Assembly (NCBI GenBank): GCA_021847105.1 | Contig: JAJZUT010000006.1 | Coordinates: forward strand, 156,126-220,125 | Length of the DNA: 64,000 bases | Direction of reading: 5' to 3' | DNA from: Pseudomonadota bacterium | Lineage (GTDB): Bacteria; Pseudomonadota; Gammaproteobacteria; Steroidobacterales; Steroidobacteraceae | Part shown: one piece after another, positions 18,618 to 29,357 of the stretch | Numbering within the stretch: the stretch's first letter is position 1 | How the letters are laid out: each line of letters starts with the position of its first letter | Program-made: the position numbers and the translations under genes | Notes under the pieces: model-generated | What the model was told of the DNA's origin: nothing | The model's input: only the letters and a program-made list of their open reading frames with translations | The model's database searches: none

Positions 18618-18728
18618 GGGTCGCGCCTGCCCTGCGCCCTCGGACAGCCTGTGCGCCCCCGGCAAGCCCGTTCATTGTGACATACGTCGCCGAGCGGCGC
18701 TCGCTCCCCTCGCGCCGCACCGCCGGCC

Positions 18729-18772
18729 CGGGGAGCGTGCGCGCCGGAGGGGCTTGGCGCACACGCTCCCCG
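18729..18772 (-). terminator. Terminator downstream of ligAB
   Basis: CGGGGAGCGTGCGCGCC (18729-18745) pairs with GGCGCACACGCTCCCCG (18756-18772) apart from one mismatch, with a ten-base loop. It lies seven bases past the ligB stop on the minus strand. No U-tract is visible. Confidence 0.65.
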
Positions 18773-18778
18773 TACCGC

Positions 18779-19624
18779 TCAGGCAGCCATGCGCTCCATC
18801 AACATCAGACCCGCAGCGGTGTTGGAAATCGGGATGTGGTAGTTGGAGTGGACCGTTTTCGCCGCCCCGCCGAGCGCCGCGCGCGCAGCCAGCCACATCA
18901 GCAATTCGATGCCCTGGGTTCCGGTCTGCTCGACCAGTTCGCCGATCGAATAGCGAGTAGCCCACAGCGGGTCGGTCGGAAGCTTTTCCATGAATTCCAG
19001 ATCGAACTTCTTGTTGATGAAGCCGGCGCGCTGGCCGTCGAGCTGGTGACTCAAACCGCCGGTGCCGATCACCACCACGCGCTTGTCGGCGTCGTAGGAT
19101 TGAATTGCGCGGCCGACGGCCTCGCCGAGCTTGAAGCAGCGCGCGGCCGACGGCAACGGATGTTGCACGGTGTTGATACAGACCGGCACGATGCTGACCG
19201 GCCAGGCGCCGCCAGTCGGCCACAGCAGGGCCATCGGGATCGTGCAGGCGTGATCGATCAGCATCTCTTGGCAAGTGGTGACGTCGAACTCCTCGCCGAC
19301 CAGCTTCTCGATGAGATGCCAGGAAAAATGCGGGTCGCCCGCCACGGGCGGCAGAGTCGGAATGCCCCACCCCTCGTCCGCATTGGTGTACTGGGGTGCG
19401 GCACCGACCGCAAACGTCGGCATCTTATCGAGGAAGAAATTGAGCCCGTGGTCATTGTAGAAGATGACCGCGACGTCCGGCCGCACCTTGCCGAGCCAGG
19501 CATGCACCGGCGCGAAGCCGTCGAAGAACGGCTTCCAGTACGGGTCGGTGCGCAGGTTGCGGGCGATCGCACCGCCGATGGCAGGCACGTGCGAGGTGGT
19601 GATTGCTCCGACGATCTTGGCCAT
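18779..19624 (-). CDS. ligB: Protocatechuate 4,5-dioxygenase beta subunit
   Basis: The 281-residue catalytic subunit of the type II extradiol dioxygenase that opens protocatechuate between C4 and C5 to 4-carboxy-2-hydroxymuconate semialdehyde. It has the N-terminal iron-ligand region TSHVPAIGGA (His12), the second ligand region YNDHGLNFF and GTGGLSHQL with the catalytic His. It pairs with LigA encoded three bases upstream. Gallate and 3-O-methylgallate dioxygenases belong to the same family, but a separate small LigA favours the protocatechuate enzyme. Confidence 0.95.
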   Translation of the reverse strand: MAKIVGAITTSHVPAIGGAIARNLRTDPYWKPFFDGFAPVHAWLGKVRPDVAVIFYNDHGLNFFLDKMPTFAVGAAPQYTNADEGWGIPTLPPVAGDPHFSWHLIEKLVGEEFDVTTCQEMLIDHACTIPMALLWPTGGAWPVSIVPVCINTVQHPLPSAARCFKLGEAVGRAIQSYDADKRVVVIGTGGLSHQLDGQRAGFINKKFDLEFMEKLPTDPLWATRYSIGELVEQTGTQGIELLMWLAARAALGGAAKTVHSNYHIPISNTAAGLMLMERMAA

Positions 19625-19627
19625 GGC

Positions 19628-19978
19628 TTACTTCCCCGCGGCCGTCAATTTGGCCTTAAATTGATCTTTGGACATACCGGTTTGCTGGGCACCAAGGTCC
19701 TGCACGTCGAGCCCGAAGATGCCGGCGAGCTTGGCCAGGTAGTAGACGTTGCCACCGGCAGCGATCAGCTCGAGAACGTTGCGGTGCCGCACCGCTTCGC
19801 GCTGCTCGGCACTGAGGCCATAGCGTGCGCAATATGCATCTTCGTTACGTTTGAATTCCTCCCGATTGGCCGCCGAGTTGAATGAATAACACATCTTGTT
19901 CAACGCATAACCCTTGATGGCCTGCGCCCCGTCGAACAGGGTCGTGCCAGGGATCTGTCGGGACGTGCCGGCCTGCAT
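19628..19978 (-). CDS. ligA: Protocatechuate 4,5-dioxygenase alpha subunit
   Basis: A 116-residue LigA-type small subunit. It has IPGTTLFDGAQAIKGYALNKMCYSFN, the core helical stretch EEFKRNEDAYCARYGLSAEQREAVRHR and the glycine turn AAGGNVYYLAKLAGIFG. It caps the LigB active site. ATG 19978 has GGAGATCG a few bases upstream. It is the first gene of a two-gene ligAB unit. Downstream pathway genes ligC, ligI, ligJ and ligK are not in the window. Confidence 0.95.
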   Translation of the reverse strand: MQAGTSRQIPGTTLFDGAQAIKGYALNKMCYSFNSAANREEFKRNEDAYCARYGLSAEQREAVRHRNVLELIAAGGNVYYLAKLAGIFGLDVQDLGAQQTGMSKDQFKAKLTAAGK

Positions 19979-20057
19979 GGGGCGATCTCCTCGAACTGGA
20001 TGAACTGACTACCGGCTCGAGTATCCACGCCGCACGGCGCGGATAAACCGCGCCAAC

Positions 20058-20074
20058 CTCATGAGTCACATGAG
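20058..20074. promoter_or_regulatory. Inverted repeat upstream of ligA
   Basis: CTCATG-AGTCA-CATGAG is a 6+6 dyad 80 bases above the ligA start, within the gene-free stretch 19979-20230. The left half extends into CTCATGAG, itself a palindrome. Its position fits an upstream activator site for a LysR regulator; the link to the neighbouring LysR genes is inference. Confidence 0.35.
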
Positions 20075-20230
20075 CAAAGTCGATGAGTGCAGTCCGTGCA
20101 TCCTGGGTCGAGAGACACTTCCCTCCTGGAGCAGCGGCACCTCTCGGCACACGGCCGGCCATCCCGCAGATGGCCGGCCGCAGGCGTGAACCCGGCGGTA
20201 GCTCAGCCGCGGCCAGGTCGCGGCGCGGCG

Positions 20231-21100
20231 TTACCGTCCGGCCCGGCGAATCGCCGCACGTCCGAGCACCGCGCCGAACTCCTGTTCGCTCTGGCCGCGC
20301 GCAAGCGCCTCGAGCATCGAGTCGCGCACCAGACTGCCTACCGGCATCGGCGCATTGACCGCTTCGGCGGCGGCGAGCGCCAACCGCACGTCCTTCAATC
20401 CGAGCCGTGCTTTGAACCCGGCCGGCTCGAAACGCGACTCGGCGATTACCCGACCGTAGCCCTCGTAGACCGGTCCGGGAAAGAGCGTCTGGCTGAGCAG
20501 CGCAAACAGTGTCGCCGGCTCGATCCCGTATCCCCCGGCAAGGGCCGCTGCTTCGCCCATCGACTCGATCGCCGCCGCCAACATGAAATTCACCGCAAGC
20601 TTAGCCACGTTGGCCTGCGCGGCACGTTCGCCGAATCGCCAGGTCTTCTGGCCGATCACATCGAGCAGCCCCTGTACGCGCTCGATCGCAGCGGCCGGAC
20701 CGGCCGCGAGAATGTTCAGCTTGCCGGCCGCCGCGACATCCGGCCGCCCAAGCACTGGGGCCGCAATGTAACTGCAGCCCGCCGCGCCGAGGCGTGCCGC
20801 CAGCTCGTCGCTCAGCTCCGGGGAGATGGTCGCCATGTTGACGTGCACCGTACCGGGCTCTGCAGGCAGCGCCGCCTCGAGCAACACATCGCGCACCGTG
20901 CGATCATCACTCAGAATCGAGAACACCACCTCTGCGGCACACGCCTCGCGCGCCGTGGCGAGCGGCTCGGCCCCCGCGGTGGCCAGCCGCTGCGCCGGCT
21001 CGCTGGAGCGGTTCCACACCCGCAGCCGATGACCCGCACCGAGCAGTCTTGCGGCAATGGCGCTGCCCATGTTGCCAAGTCCAATGAATCCGATGCGCAT
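20231..21100 (-). CDS. NAD(P)-dependent beta-hydroxyacid dehydrogenase family protein
   Basis: A 289-residue oxidoreductase of the 3-hydroxyisobutyrate dehydrogenase/glyoxylate reductase family. It has the N-terminal Rossmann motif [17 protein letters not shown], the substrate motif region [18 protein letters not shown], and the catalytic-lysine helix [16 protein letters not shown] 21100 has GGAGG six bases upstream. Its end lies 252 bases above ligA on the same strand, so it may or may not share a transcript. It could reduce a semialdehyde or oxidise a 3-hydroxyacid; no substrate is clear. Confidence 0.9.
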   Translation of the reverse strand: MRIGFIGLGNMGSAIAARLLGAGHRLRVWNRSSEPAQRLATAGAEPLATAREACAAEVVFSILSDDRTVRDVLLEAALPAEPGTVHVNMATISPELSDELAARLGAAGCSYIAAPVLGRPDVAAAGKLNILAAGPAAAIERVQGLLDVIGQKTWRFGERAAQANVAKLAVNFMLAAAIESMGEAAALAGGYGIEPATLFALLSQTLFPGPVYEGYGRVIAESRFEPAGFKARLGLKDVRLALAAAEAVNAPMPVGSLVRDSMLEALARGQSEQEFGAVLGRAAIRRAGR

Positions 21101-21214
21101 GAAATCCTCCAGTTCAGTGCTGATGAGGGGCCCCGCGTCTGCGAGCGAGGCGCGCACGCCCGCCCCGGGGCGATGCTAGCATTTGCGTTTGACGATCCCG
21201 CGGGAGCATCCAGT

Positions 21215-22135
21215 ATGAGCGCATCACCCCCTGCCGAGTCCACCCGGCCCCCGCGAGCGGCCACGACCGCGCTCGCGGCCGTTATCGATGCGCGAGCGCG
21301 CGATCTCGGCGATCTGGTGGTCGGGCGCGTACTCCCTTCGCCGCTGCGCCGCATGGTTGGTCCGTTCATTTTCTTCGATCACATGGGTCCGGCGGCCCTG
21401 GCGCCGGGTCGTGGCATCGACGTGCGGCCGCACCCGCACATCGGGCTCGCCACAGTGACTTATCTCTTCGAAGGGCAGATTGTTCACCGCGACAGCTTGG
21501 GCTCGCACCAGAGCATCCGCCCCGGCGACGTCAACTGGATGACCGCCGGCCGCGGCATCGTTCATTCCGAGCGCACCCCGGCAGAGCTGCGCCGCACCGG
21601 CTCGCGCTTGAACGGCCTGCAGTTGTGGGTCGCACTGCCGGCCGCCGACGAGCAGACCGAGCCGCAGTTTCACCACCACCCGGGCGAATCGCTGCCCACC
21701 GTCGAAGTCGCCGGTGCCCAGGTGCGCGTGCTCGCCGGCGAGCTCTACGCTCGCCGCTCGCCCGTGGCAACCTACTCGCCGCTGTTCTACGCCGACGCGG
21801 TGCTGCCGCCGGGCTGCGAATTACCGCTCACCGAGACGTATTCGGAGCGGGCAGTGTATGTGGTGGAGGGGGATCTGACCGGACTGAGCGAAACGGCTGG
21901 CCCGGGCCGCATGCTGGTGTTCGCCCCGGGCGCCTCGGCGGTGCTGCGCACCGAGCGCGGTGCGCGCGTGGCGCTGCTCGGCGGCGAGCCGGTCGGCGAG
22001 CGGCATGTCTACTGGAATTTCGTTTCAAGCTCACTCGAGCGGATCGAGCAGGCCAAGCGCGACTGGCGCGAGGGCCGCTTCGCGACGGTGCCGGGTGATG
22101 CGCAGGAGTTTATCCCGCTGCCCGAGCCGGCCTGA
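21215..22135 (+). CDS. Pirin family protein
   Basis: A 306-residue bicupin of the pirin family. The conserved [32 protein letters not shown], and [11 protein letters not shown] metal-binding cupin motifs are present in the N-terminal domain, followed by the C-terminal pirin_C domain. Some pirins are quercetin dioxygenases or redox-responsive cofactors, so the function is uncertain. The start is ATG 21215, nine bases after GGGAG. The frame is open far upstream, but that stretch is antisense to the dehydrogenase and not coding. The next gene begins 14 bases after its stop. Confidence 0.9.
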   Translation: MSASPPAESTRPPRAATTALAAVIDARARDLGDLVVGRVLPSPLRRMVGPFIFFDHMGPAALAPGRGIDVRPHPHIGLATVTYLFEGQIVHRDSLGSHQSIRPGDVNWMTAGRGIVHSERTPAELRRTGSRLNGLQLWVALPAADEQTEPQFHHHPGESLPTVEVAGAQVRVLAGELYARRSPVATYSPLFYADAVLPPGCELPLTETYSERAVYVVEGDLTGLSETAGPGRMLVFAPGASAVLRTERGARVALLGGEPVGERHVYWNFVSSSLERIEQAKRDWREGRFATVPGDAQEFIPLPEPA

Positions 22136-22149
22136 GGCGGAGCCGTACC

Positions 22150-23136
22150 GTGACCGAACCGGGGCTGCGTTTCGCCAATATCGAGTCCGCCCGACAGCGT
22201 CTGCAGGGCGTCGCGCACTGCACGCCGGTATTGACCTCGCGCACCGCAGATGCGCTGTGCGGTGCGCGCCTGTTCTTCAAATGCGAGAACCTGCAGCGCA
22301 TGGGCGCGTTCAAGTTCCGCGGTGCCTACAACGCGGTCGCCTGCCTGGAGCCGGCGCAGCGCGCCGCCGGAGTCGTCGCCTTCTCCTCGGGCAACCATGC
22401 CCAGGCAATCGCGCTCGCGTGCCGGCTGCTGGGGAGCCGGGCCGTCATCGTCATGCCCCATGACGCGCCGCACGCCAAGGTGGCGGCAACACGCGAATAC
22501 GGCGGCGAGGTACACCTCTACGACCGCTTCCGCGAGGACCGTGAGGCACTGGGCCGTGAACTCGCCGCCGAGCGCGGTCTCAGCCTCATTCCTCCCTATG
22601 ACCATCTGGATGTCATGGCTGGCCAGGGCACCGCCGCGGCGGAGCTCATCGAGCAGGTCGGACCGCTTGATGTGCTGCTCGTCCCGCTCGGCGGCGGCGG
22701 TCTGCTCTCGGGCAGTGCCGTCGCCGCCCGGACGCTGTGCCCCGACTGTGCGGTACTCGGTGTCGAACCCGAAGCCGGCGACGATGGGCGACAGAGCCTG
22801 CGCGCGGGCCGGATTGTGCACATCGACACCCCCGAAACACTCGCCGACGGCGCGCAGACTCAACACCTCGGCGTACACACTTTCCCAGTCATCGCCGCAC
22901 TGGTCCAGGACATCGTCACGGCGAGCGACGCCGAGCTCACCGCGACGATGGCCTGGTTCGCCGAGCGGATGAAACTCGTGATCGAGCCGACCGGTGCGCT
23001 GGCAGCAGCAGCGGCGTTCAGCGGCCGGCTCGACCTCAGCGGCAAGCGCGTCGGGGTGATCCTGTCCGGGGGCAACATCGACCTGGCGCGATTTTCGGCA
23101 TTGCTGGCGAACACGAACCGCGCACATGCCGGCTGA
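22150..23136 (+). CDS. PLP-dependent threonine/serine dehydratase family protein
   Basis: A 328-residue fold-type II PLP enzyme. It has the catalytic lysine motif FKFRGAYNAV, SSGNHAQAIAL, the glycine-rich phosphate loop LGGGGLLSG and the C-terminal LSGGNID. The length matches single-domain catabolic threonine dehydratase, serine racemase and hydroxyaspartate ammonia-lyase; no regulatory ACT domain is present. GTG 22150 is the start, 14 bases after the pirin gene, so the two are probably co-transcribed. Substrate choice among Thr, Ser and hydroxyaspartate cannot be settled from sequence alone. Confidence 0.9.
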   Translation: MTEPGLRFANIESARQRLQGVAHCTPVLTSRTADALCGARLFFKCENLQRMGAFKFRGAYNAVACLEPAQRAAGVVAFSSGNHAQAIALACRLLGSRAVIVMPHDAPHAKVAATREYGGEVHLYDRFREDREALGRELAAERGLSLIPPYDHLDVMAGQGTAAAELIEQVGPLDVLLVPLGGGGLLSGSAVAARTLCPDCAVLGVEPEAGDDGRQSLRAGRIVHIDTPETLADGAQTQHLGVHTFPVIAALVQDIVTASDAELTATMAWFAERMKLVIEPTGALAAAAAFSGRLDLSGKRVGVILSGGNIDLARFSALLANTNRAHAG

Positions 23137-23155
23137 GCCGACAGCCGTGCGGCTC

Positions 23156-24301
23156 TCAGGCGATGGCGAGTGACGCAGGCCTGACCCGCTGAGCGTGCGG
23201 ATCAGGCACCTGCTGCGTAATACAGTGAATGCCACCGCCGCCCAGCAGGATCTCGCGCGCCGGCACGCCGATCAGTTCGCGCCCAGGGCACAGACGGCGC
23301 AGAATTTCGGCCACTTGCCCGTCGGTGCGCGCATCAAGCAGCGGCATCACCAGACCGCCATTGGCAAAGTAAAAGTTGACGTAGCTTGCCGCGAGACGCT
23401 CGCCCGCCCGGCGCGGCTTGCATGCCGCACTCGGCGCGAGCCCGCGAGCCTCCGCCTCGGTCATGTAGAGCGGACCGGGTTGCGGCAGCTTCGTCACCTC
23501 GAGACGCCGACCGTGCGCGTCGCGCGCCTCGTTCAATCGCTCCCACGCGTCGCGCGAACGCTCGTACTGCGGATCGGTGCGATCGTCGGTCCATGCCAGA
23601 CACACTCTGCCCGGCGCGAGAAAACAGGCAAGATTGTCGATGTGCCCGTCAGTCTCATCATTGTAGACACCAAGGCCAAGCCAGATGAACTGGCGCACCC
23701 CCAGATACTCGCGCAGCACCGCTTCCATCCGCTCGCGCGTCATGCCGGGGTTGCGGTTGGGGTTCAGCACACATTCCTCGGCGAGCAGCGCCGTGCCCTC
23801 GCCATCGACGTGAATGGCTCCCCCCTCGATCACGATCGGAGCGCGATAGCGGGCACGGCCCTCGCGCCCGAGCACCTCGGCCGCCACCCGTTCGTCCTGA
23901 TCCCAGGGGCGATACAGCCCGCCCTCAAGCCCGCCCCAGGCATTGAACCGCCAGTGCACCCCGCGCAGTCCACCGCCCTCGCTGACGAGATAGGTCGGAC
24001 CGACATCACGCATCCAACAGTCATCATGCGCGAGCGTGACCACCTCGATGCCAGCGGGTAGCAGCGCACGGGCCGCTGCGGCGTGCGCGGGCGAAACGCC
24101 CACGGACACCGGCTCGAACCGCCCGATCGCCGCTGCAACCGCGGCAAAGGCGCGCTGCGCCGGAGCGGCCTGCTCCCGCCAGTTATCGGGACGCTCAGGC
24201 CAGAGCATCCAGCAGCGCTCGTGGGCCTCGAACTCCGCCGGCATCCACCAGCCGTCAGTGGCCGGTGTACCGGACAGGACGCCGGGATCGGACGAATTCA
24301 T
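23156..24301 (-). CDS. aguA: Agmatine deiminase
   Basis: A 381-residue guanidino-group deiminase that converts agmatine to N-carbamoylputrescine and ammonia in the cytoplasm. It has DCWMRDVGPTYLV, the GG(A/G)IHVDGEGT region, NDETDGHID with a catalytic His/Asp pair, and the C-terminal nucleophile in GGGGIHCITQQ (Cys360). ATG 24301 overlaps the stop of the upstream permease by four bases. The pairing suggests import of a guanidino compound or cationic amino acid followed by deimination. An N-carbamoylputrescine amidase (aguB) is not seen nearby; puu genes 10 kb away could use the putrescine. Confidence 0.94.
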   Translation of the reverse strand: MNSSDPGVLSGTPATDGWWMPAEFEAHERCWMLWPERPDNWREQAAPAQRAFAAVAAAIGRFEPVSVGVSPAHAAAARALLPAGIEVVTLAHDDCWMRDVGPTYLVSEGGGLRGVHWRFNAWGGLEGGLYRPWDQDERVAAEVLGREGRARYRAPIVIEGGAIHVDGEGTALLAEECVLNPNRNPGMTRERMEAVLREYLGVRQFIWLGLGVYNDETDGHIDNLACFLAPGRVCLAWTDDRTDPQYERSRDAWERLNEARDAHGRRLEVTKLPQPGPLYMTEAEARGLAPSAACKPRRAGERLAASYVNFYFANGGLVMPLLDARTDGQVAEILRRLCPGRELIGVPAREILLGGGGIHCITQQVPDPHAQRVRPASLAIA

Positions 24302-25782
24302 GCGCGCTGTTTGCTGTGCCGGAAGCCGTAGAAGACGTAGATCGCACCGCCAATGAAAGTCCAGACCACCAGCCGGATCCAGGTTGCATCGGACAGGAAG
24401 TACGTCATGCCGAGACACACCGCCGCCCCGAGCGGGCACAGAACCCAGGCCCACGGCACACGGAACGGACGTGGCACATCGGGACGCGTGTGACGCATCA
24501 CCAGTACGCCGATGCATACCACGGCGAAGGCGAGCAGAATCCCGATCGAAATCAGGTCCGCGAGCACATCGAGCGGAAACACTCCAGCGATCAGCGCCGC
24601 AATGACTCCCGTGATCGCCGTCGAGACATGCGGGGTCTTGAAGCGCGGGTGGCAGCGGCTCATCACCGGTGGCAGCAGTCCGTCATCGGCCATCGACAGC
24701 AGAATGCGCGGCTGGCCGAGAATCGAAGTCAGAATAACCGAGGTCATGCCGATGATGGTCCCGAGCGTGACCAGCGAACGCAGCCAGGAGAGTGCCGGAT
24801 GCGCATTGAGTGCCACGGACACCGGATCGGCGACGTTGAGCTTGAAATACGGCACCATGCCGGTGACCACTGCCGCCATCGCCACGTACAGCACCGTCGA
24901 GATGATGAGTGTGCCAATGATGCCGAGCGGCAAATCGCGCTGCGGATTGCGCGCCTCGAGCGCCGTGGTCGATGCGGTATCAAATCCGACGTAGGAGAAA
25001 AAGATGATCCCGGCCCCCTGCAAAACACCCGTCCAGCCGAAGTGACCGAAGGTTCCGGTGTTGGGTGGGACGTACGGATGCCAGTTCGAGGAAGAGATGA
25101 ACTTCAGGCCTGCAACGACCACCACCAAGATCACTGCGACCTTCAGAACCACCATGAAATTCGTGACGCGCGCGGTCTCCTGGATGCCGACATAACAGAG
25201 CGCGCTCAGTGCGAGCACGACCAGAACCGCGGGCAGATTCATGATCGCGCCGGTGGCCACCAGATGGCCGGCGGCGTTCTGCTGGATCGGCGCATTGATC
25301 CACATCGCCGGCAAATGGATGCCCCAGCCCGAGAGCAAACTGGCCACGTACGCCGACCAGCTCACTGCAACGGCCGAGGCCGAGATGCCGTATTCGAGCA
25401 GCAGGTTCCAGCCGATGAACCACGCCACCACCTCGCCGAGCGTGGCGTACGTATAGCTGTAGGCGCTGCCGGGCACCGGCAGAAACGCCGCGAACTCCGC
25501 GTAGCACAGAGCCGCCAGTCCGCTGCCGAACGCAGCGATGGCGAGAGAAATCGTGATTGCCGGCCCGGACTGGTTCGCCGCCACCGTGCCGGTGAGCACG
25601 AAGATGCCGGTGCCGATCGTCGCGCCGATGCCGATCGCCATCAGCGCCCAAACCGACAGCGCTTGCTTCAGCCGCTCGGCCCCGGCTCGCTCCGGCGCGA
25701 CCACGGCGTGCACGGCAAATAACTTGCGCAGCAGCGATTGACTCGCCGCAGGCGGCGCTGCGCTCTCGGTGGCGTCGTTCAT
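24298..25782 (-). CDS. APC-family amino-acid permease (cationic amino acid transporter type)
   Basis: A 494-residue inner-membrane transporter with about 12 predicted membrane segments. The first has the consensus IGIGATIGTGIFVLTG, followed by FLPVPGSAYSYTYATLGEVVAWFIGWNLLLEY and a conserved FFSYVGFDT...EARNPQRDLP. These are features of the CAT/YfnA branch that moves arginine, lysine and related compounds. ATG 25782 was chosen; the frame remains open upstream but is antisense to icd and non-coding. It is coupled to agmatine deiminase, so agmatine or arginine is a likely substrate (inference). Confidence 0.92.
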   Translation of the reverse strand: MNDATESAAPPAASQSLLRKLFAVHAVVAPERAGAERLKQALSVWALMAIGIGATIGTGIFVLTGTVAANQSGPAITISLAIAAFGSGLAALCYAEFAAFLPVPGSAYSYTYATLGEVVAWFIGWNLLLEYGISASAVAVSWSAYVASLLSGWGIHLPAMWINAPIQQNAAGHLVATGAIMNLPAVLVVLALSALCYVGIQETARVTNFMVVLKVAVILVVVVAGLKFISSSNWHPYVPPNTGTFGHFGWTGVLQGAGIIFFSYVGFDTASTTALEARNPQRDLPLGIIGTLIISTVLYVAMAAVVTGMVPYFKLNVADPVSVALNAHPALSWLRSLVTLGTIIGMTSVILTSILGQPRILLSMADDGLLPPVMSRCHPRFKTPHVSTAITGVIAALIAGVFPLDVLADLISIGILLAFAVVCIGVLVMRHTRPDVPRPFRVPWAWVLCPLGAAVCLGMTYFLSDATWIRLVVWTFIGGAIYVFYGFRHSKQRA

Positions 25783-25965
25783 GATCCGGGCAACCCCCAG
25801 TAGGCCAAATATTATGGGCGGCAAGTGTCGCATAGATGACCCTGCCCTGCCTGCGGCGGCTCGGCCGTTACGGCGAGCAGCCGGGCCCGTGCTACGATTG
25901 TCGGCCCGCTCGGCGGCGCCCGGGCGGATGATTATTCTCAAGTTCGCGTGAGGAGCCCGTAAATC

Positions 25966-27273
<1,308 letters not shown>

Positions 27274-27333
27274 CCCGGGCGGCGGAGCGCACCCATCGAC
27301 AGGACAGCAGCCATACTCGATTGGGCGCGCAAG

Positions 27334-27918
27334 GTGCGCGCGGTGGCGCAAAGCGGGCTCGCCTTCACGCAAGACCCCTACGACCGCGAGCGCTACGGGG
27401 AACTGCAGCGTCTCGCGGCGGATCTGCTCGCTGGGCACTTGCAGATCCCGCCCGAGCGTGCCGAGGCGTTCTGGGACGCGGAGGAGGGCTACGCCACGCC
27501 GAAAGTCGACGTGCGTGGCGCCGTGTTCGATGCCGGACGGGTCCTGCTGGTGCGTGAGCGCGCCGATGGCCGCTGGGCCCTGCCCGGCGGCTGGGTCGAT
27601 GTGAACGACTCGCCCGCCGAGGCCGTCGAGCGCGAGGTCCGCGAGGAGTCCGGCTTCCATGCCCGTGCGGTGAAACTCGCGGCGCTCGTGGATCGGCGCC
27701 GCCATCCCCATCCGCCAAGCGTGCACCACATCTACAAACTGATGTTCATCTGCGAGCTGACCGGAGGTCAGCCCGCCGCCAGTCTCGAGACCGATGCGGT
27801 GGGGTTCTTTCCACTCGCCGCACTGCCGGATTTATCCACCGGCCGCATACTCGCCCCGCAGATCGCGCGGCTCTACGAGCATCACCTGCATCCGCAGCTG
27901 CCGACCGATTTCGACTAG
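27334..27918 (+). CDS. Nudix hydrolase with N-terminal Nudix_N domain
   Basis: A Nudix hydrolase of about 194 residues. The Nudix box is complete: [24 protein letters not shown] (G-x5-E-x7-REUxEExGU). An N-terminal helical domain ([29 protein letters not shown]) is typical of a family acting on nucleoside diphosphate-linked compounds such as ADP-ribose. The family N-terminus normally begins 10-14 residues earlier, and matching sequence ([15 protein letters not shown]) is in frame upstream of this GTG. The only upstream options are ATC at 27295 or ATA at 27313, so the true start may be non-canonical. It follows icd by 60 bases and may be co-transcribed. Confidence 0.88.
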   Translation: MRAVAQSGLAFTQDPYDRERYGELQRLAADLLAGHLQIPPERAEAFWDAEEGYATPKVDVRGAVFDAGRVLLVRERADGRWALPGGWVDVNDSPAEAVEREVREESGFHARAVKLAALVDRRRHPHPPSVHHIYKLMFICELTGGQPAASLETDAVGFFPLAALPDLSTGRILAPQIARLYEHHLHPQLPTDFD

Positions 27919-27969
27919 CTCGCACCGCAGCCATTGATCGGCGCGGCGCACCGGGTAGACTCGCCCGCC

Positions 27970-28170
27970 ATGAACCGCATCCTCATCGTGCTCGGCCTCG
28001 TCCTGATCGTGCTCGGCCTGGGCTGGTCATGGATCAGGCGGCTGCCGTTGTTCAAATTGCCGGGCGACATCGTGATCGACCGACCCGGCTTTCAGTTCTT
28101 CTTTCCGATCACCACCATGCTGCTGGTGAGCCTCGCGATCTCCATCATCGCGTGGATCCTGCGCCGCTGA
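27970..28170 (+). CDS. DUF2905 family small membrane protein
   Basis: A 66-residue protein with two hydrophobic segments (LIVLGLVLIVLGLGW and FFFPITTMLLVSLAISIIAWIL). They flank the conserved loop RLPLFKLPGDIVIDRPGFQF that defines DUF2905. Function is unknown. The ATG at 27970 directly precedes the first membrane segment. Confidence 0.85.
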   Translation: MNRILIVLGLVLIVLGLGWSWIRRLPLFKLPGDIVIDRPGFQFFFPITTMLLVSLAISIIAWILRR

Positions 28171-28195
28171 GGAATCGCGTCCCTGCACGTGGTGC

Positions 28196-29103
28196 ATGAG
28201 GCTTGATGGCGCACGGTTCTCTCCGTCGTCCATAGCCCGAAGCCGGCGACGGCACGGTGCGCGCACTGACCCCATGCGCACCTGTTCTTCGAGCTGATCC
28301 TCATCACGGCAGCAAGCGGACAAATTGCGATCGACGGGCTCGATTACGAGGCGCGGAAAGGCAGTTCATTTGTGCTTCCGCCAGGATCGGTCCACGACCT
28401 GAGCCGTCTTGGCGACGCAGACGGCTGGACGATTCTTTCCAGCACGATACCCTCGATGCATCGACGACCCCGGGGACTGACTCCCCTTGCAGGTCTTCCT
28501 GAGGACACGCTGTTCAATCTGTTCGGTCAGCCGCCGCTGCAGGTGTGGCGCCCCATTTCCCTGGGTTCCGCGACGGCACACAGGCGGACACACTCCTCGC
28601 GCGCATGCACGATGAGCCACGGACACGTGAGCCCGGATACGCCCATGGTGTGCGCGCGGCACTGCAATGGCTGCTCGTGACGGTGGCGCGGTGTCCATCC
28701 GGGCTGCCGGGTGCCGGGTGCCGGGCCCTTCGATTCTGCGGCAAAGGATCTGGCATCGCTCGTTTTCGCCGGCATAGATCACCACTACCGCTGAGCCGCT
28801 TCACTCGCCGACGCTGCCTCCCGTCTCGGATTCAATGAGGGATATCTCACCACCCGAGTTCGCAGACTCACTGGTCGCACCTATCGTGAATGGGCGATCG
28901 AGCGCCGGATGATCGAGACCCGGCAGATACTCGCGGCGACCGACCTCGCAGTGGCAACCATCGCCCAAAGACTGGGATACGTCGAAGTCGAATCCTTCAT
29001 CCCACGGTTCCGTACCTGCCACGGGATTCTGCCCTCCGTCTGGCGACGGCGCGCACGCACTCGATCGGCGCCTGAAACCAAATCGCGGACCGCGCAGGAA
29101 TAA
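28196..29103 (+). pseudogene. Broken AraC-family transcriptional regulator
   Basis: Pieces of one AraC-type regulator lie in order in different frames. The first is a possible start at 28196. The cupin segment is LFFELILITAASGQIAIDG...FVLPPGSVHDL and reaches EDTLFNLFGQ...VWRPISLG near 28563. After a frameshift comes QADTLLARMHDEPRTREPGYAHGVRAALQWLLVTVAR to about 28690. After a further shift come the helix-turn-helix domains ADAASRLGFNEGYLTTRVRRLTG and LAVATIAQRLGYVEVESFIPRF to about 29103. At least three frame changes make a working protein very unlikely. It marks the left edge of an accessory patch. Confidence 0.85.
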
Positions 29104-29357
29104 TTGCTGACCCGTCCCGATCGGCACGTCTCCGTAATCATGACCAGTAGGCAAGGTACCCACGAACACAGCCCTCGATGACCTCTCGAGGGAATCGCCG
29201 ACGCCGCCAGACGGCGAGCTCCGAGCGAAGGTTTCCGGATATTAAGATCCTGCCGCTACTGCACTAGAATCCTCTTCGGAATGTCGCCTCAAGCAATGCG
29301 ACGCCTCGATCGGCGCGCGGAGACATTGTCACAAACTGACACAATCATTCTCGCCGC

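Noticed and set aside
20087..21214. Long N-terminal extension of the pirin gene
   Set aside because: The frame is open far upstream but is antisense to the dehydrogenase, Arg/His-rich and without family motifs; ATG 21215 gives the normal pirin start.
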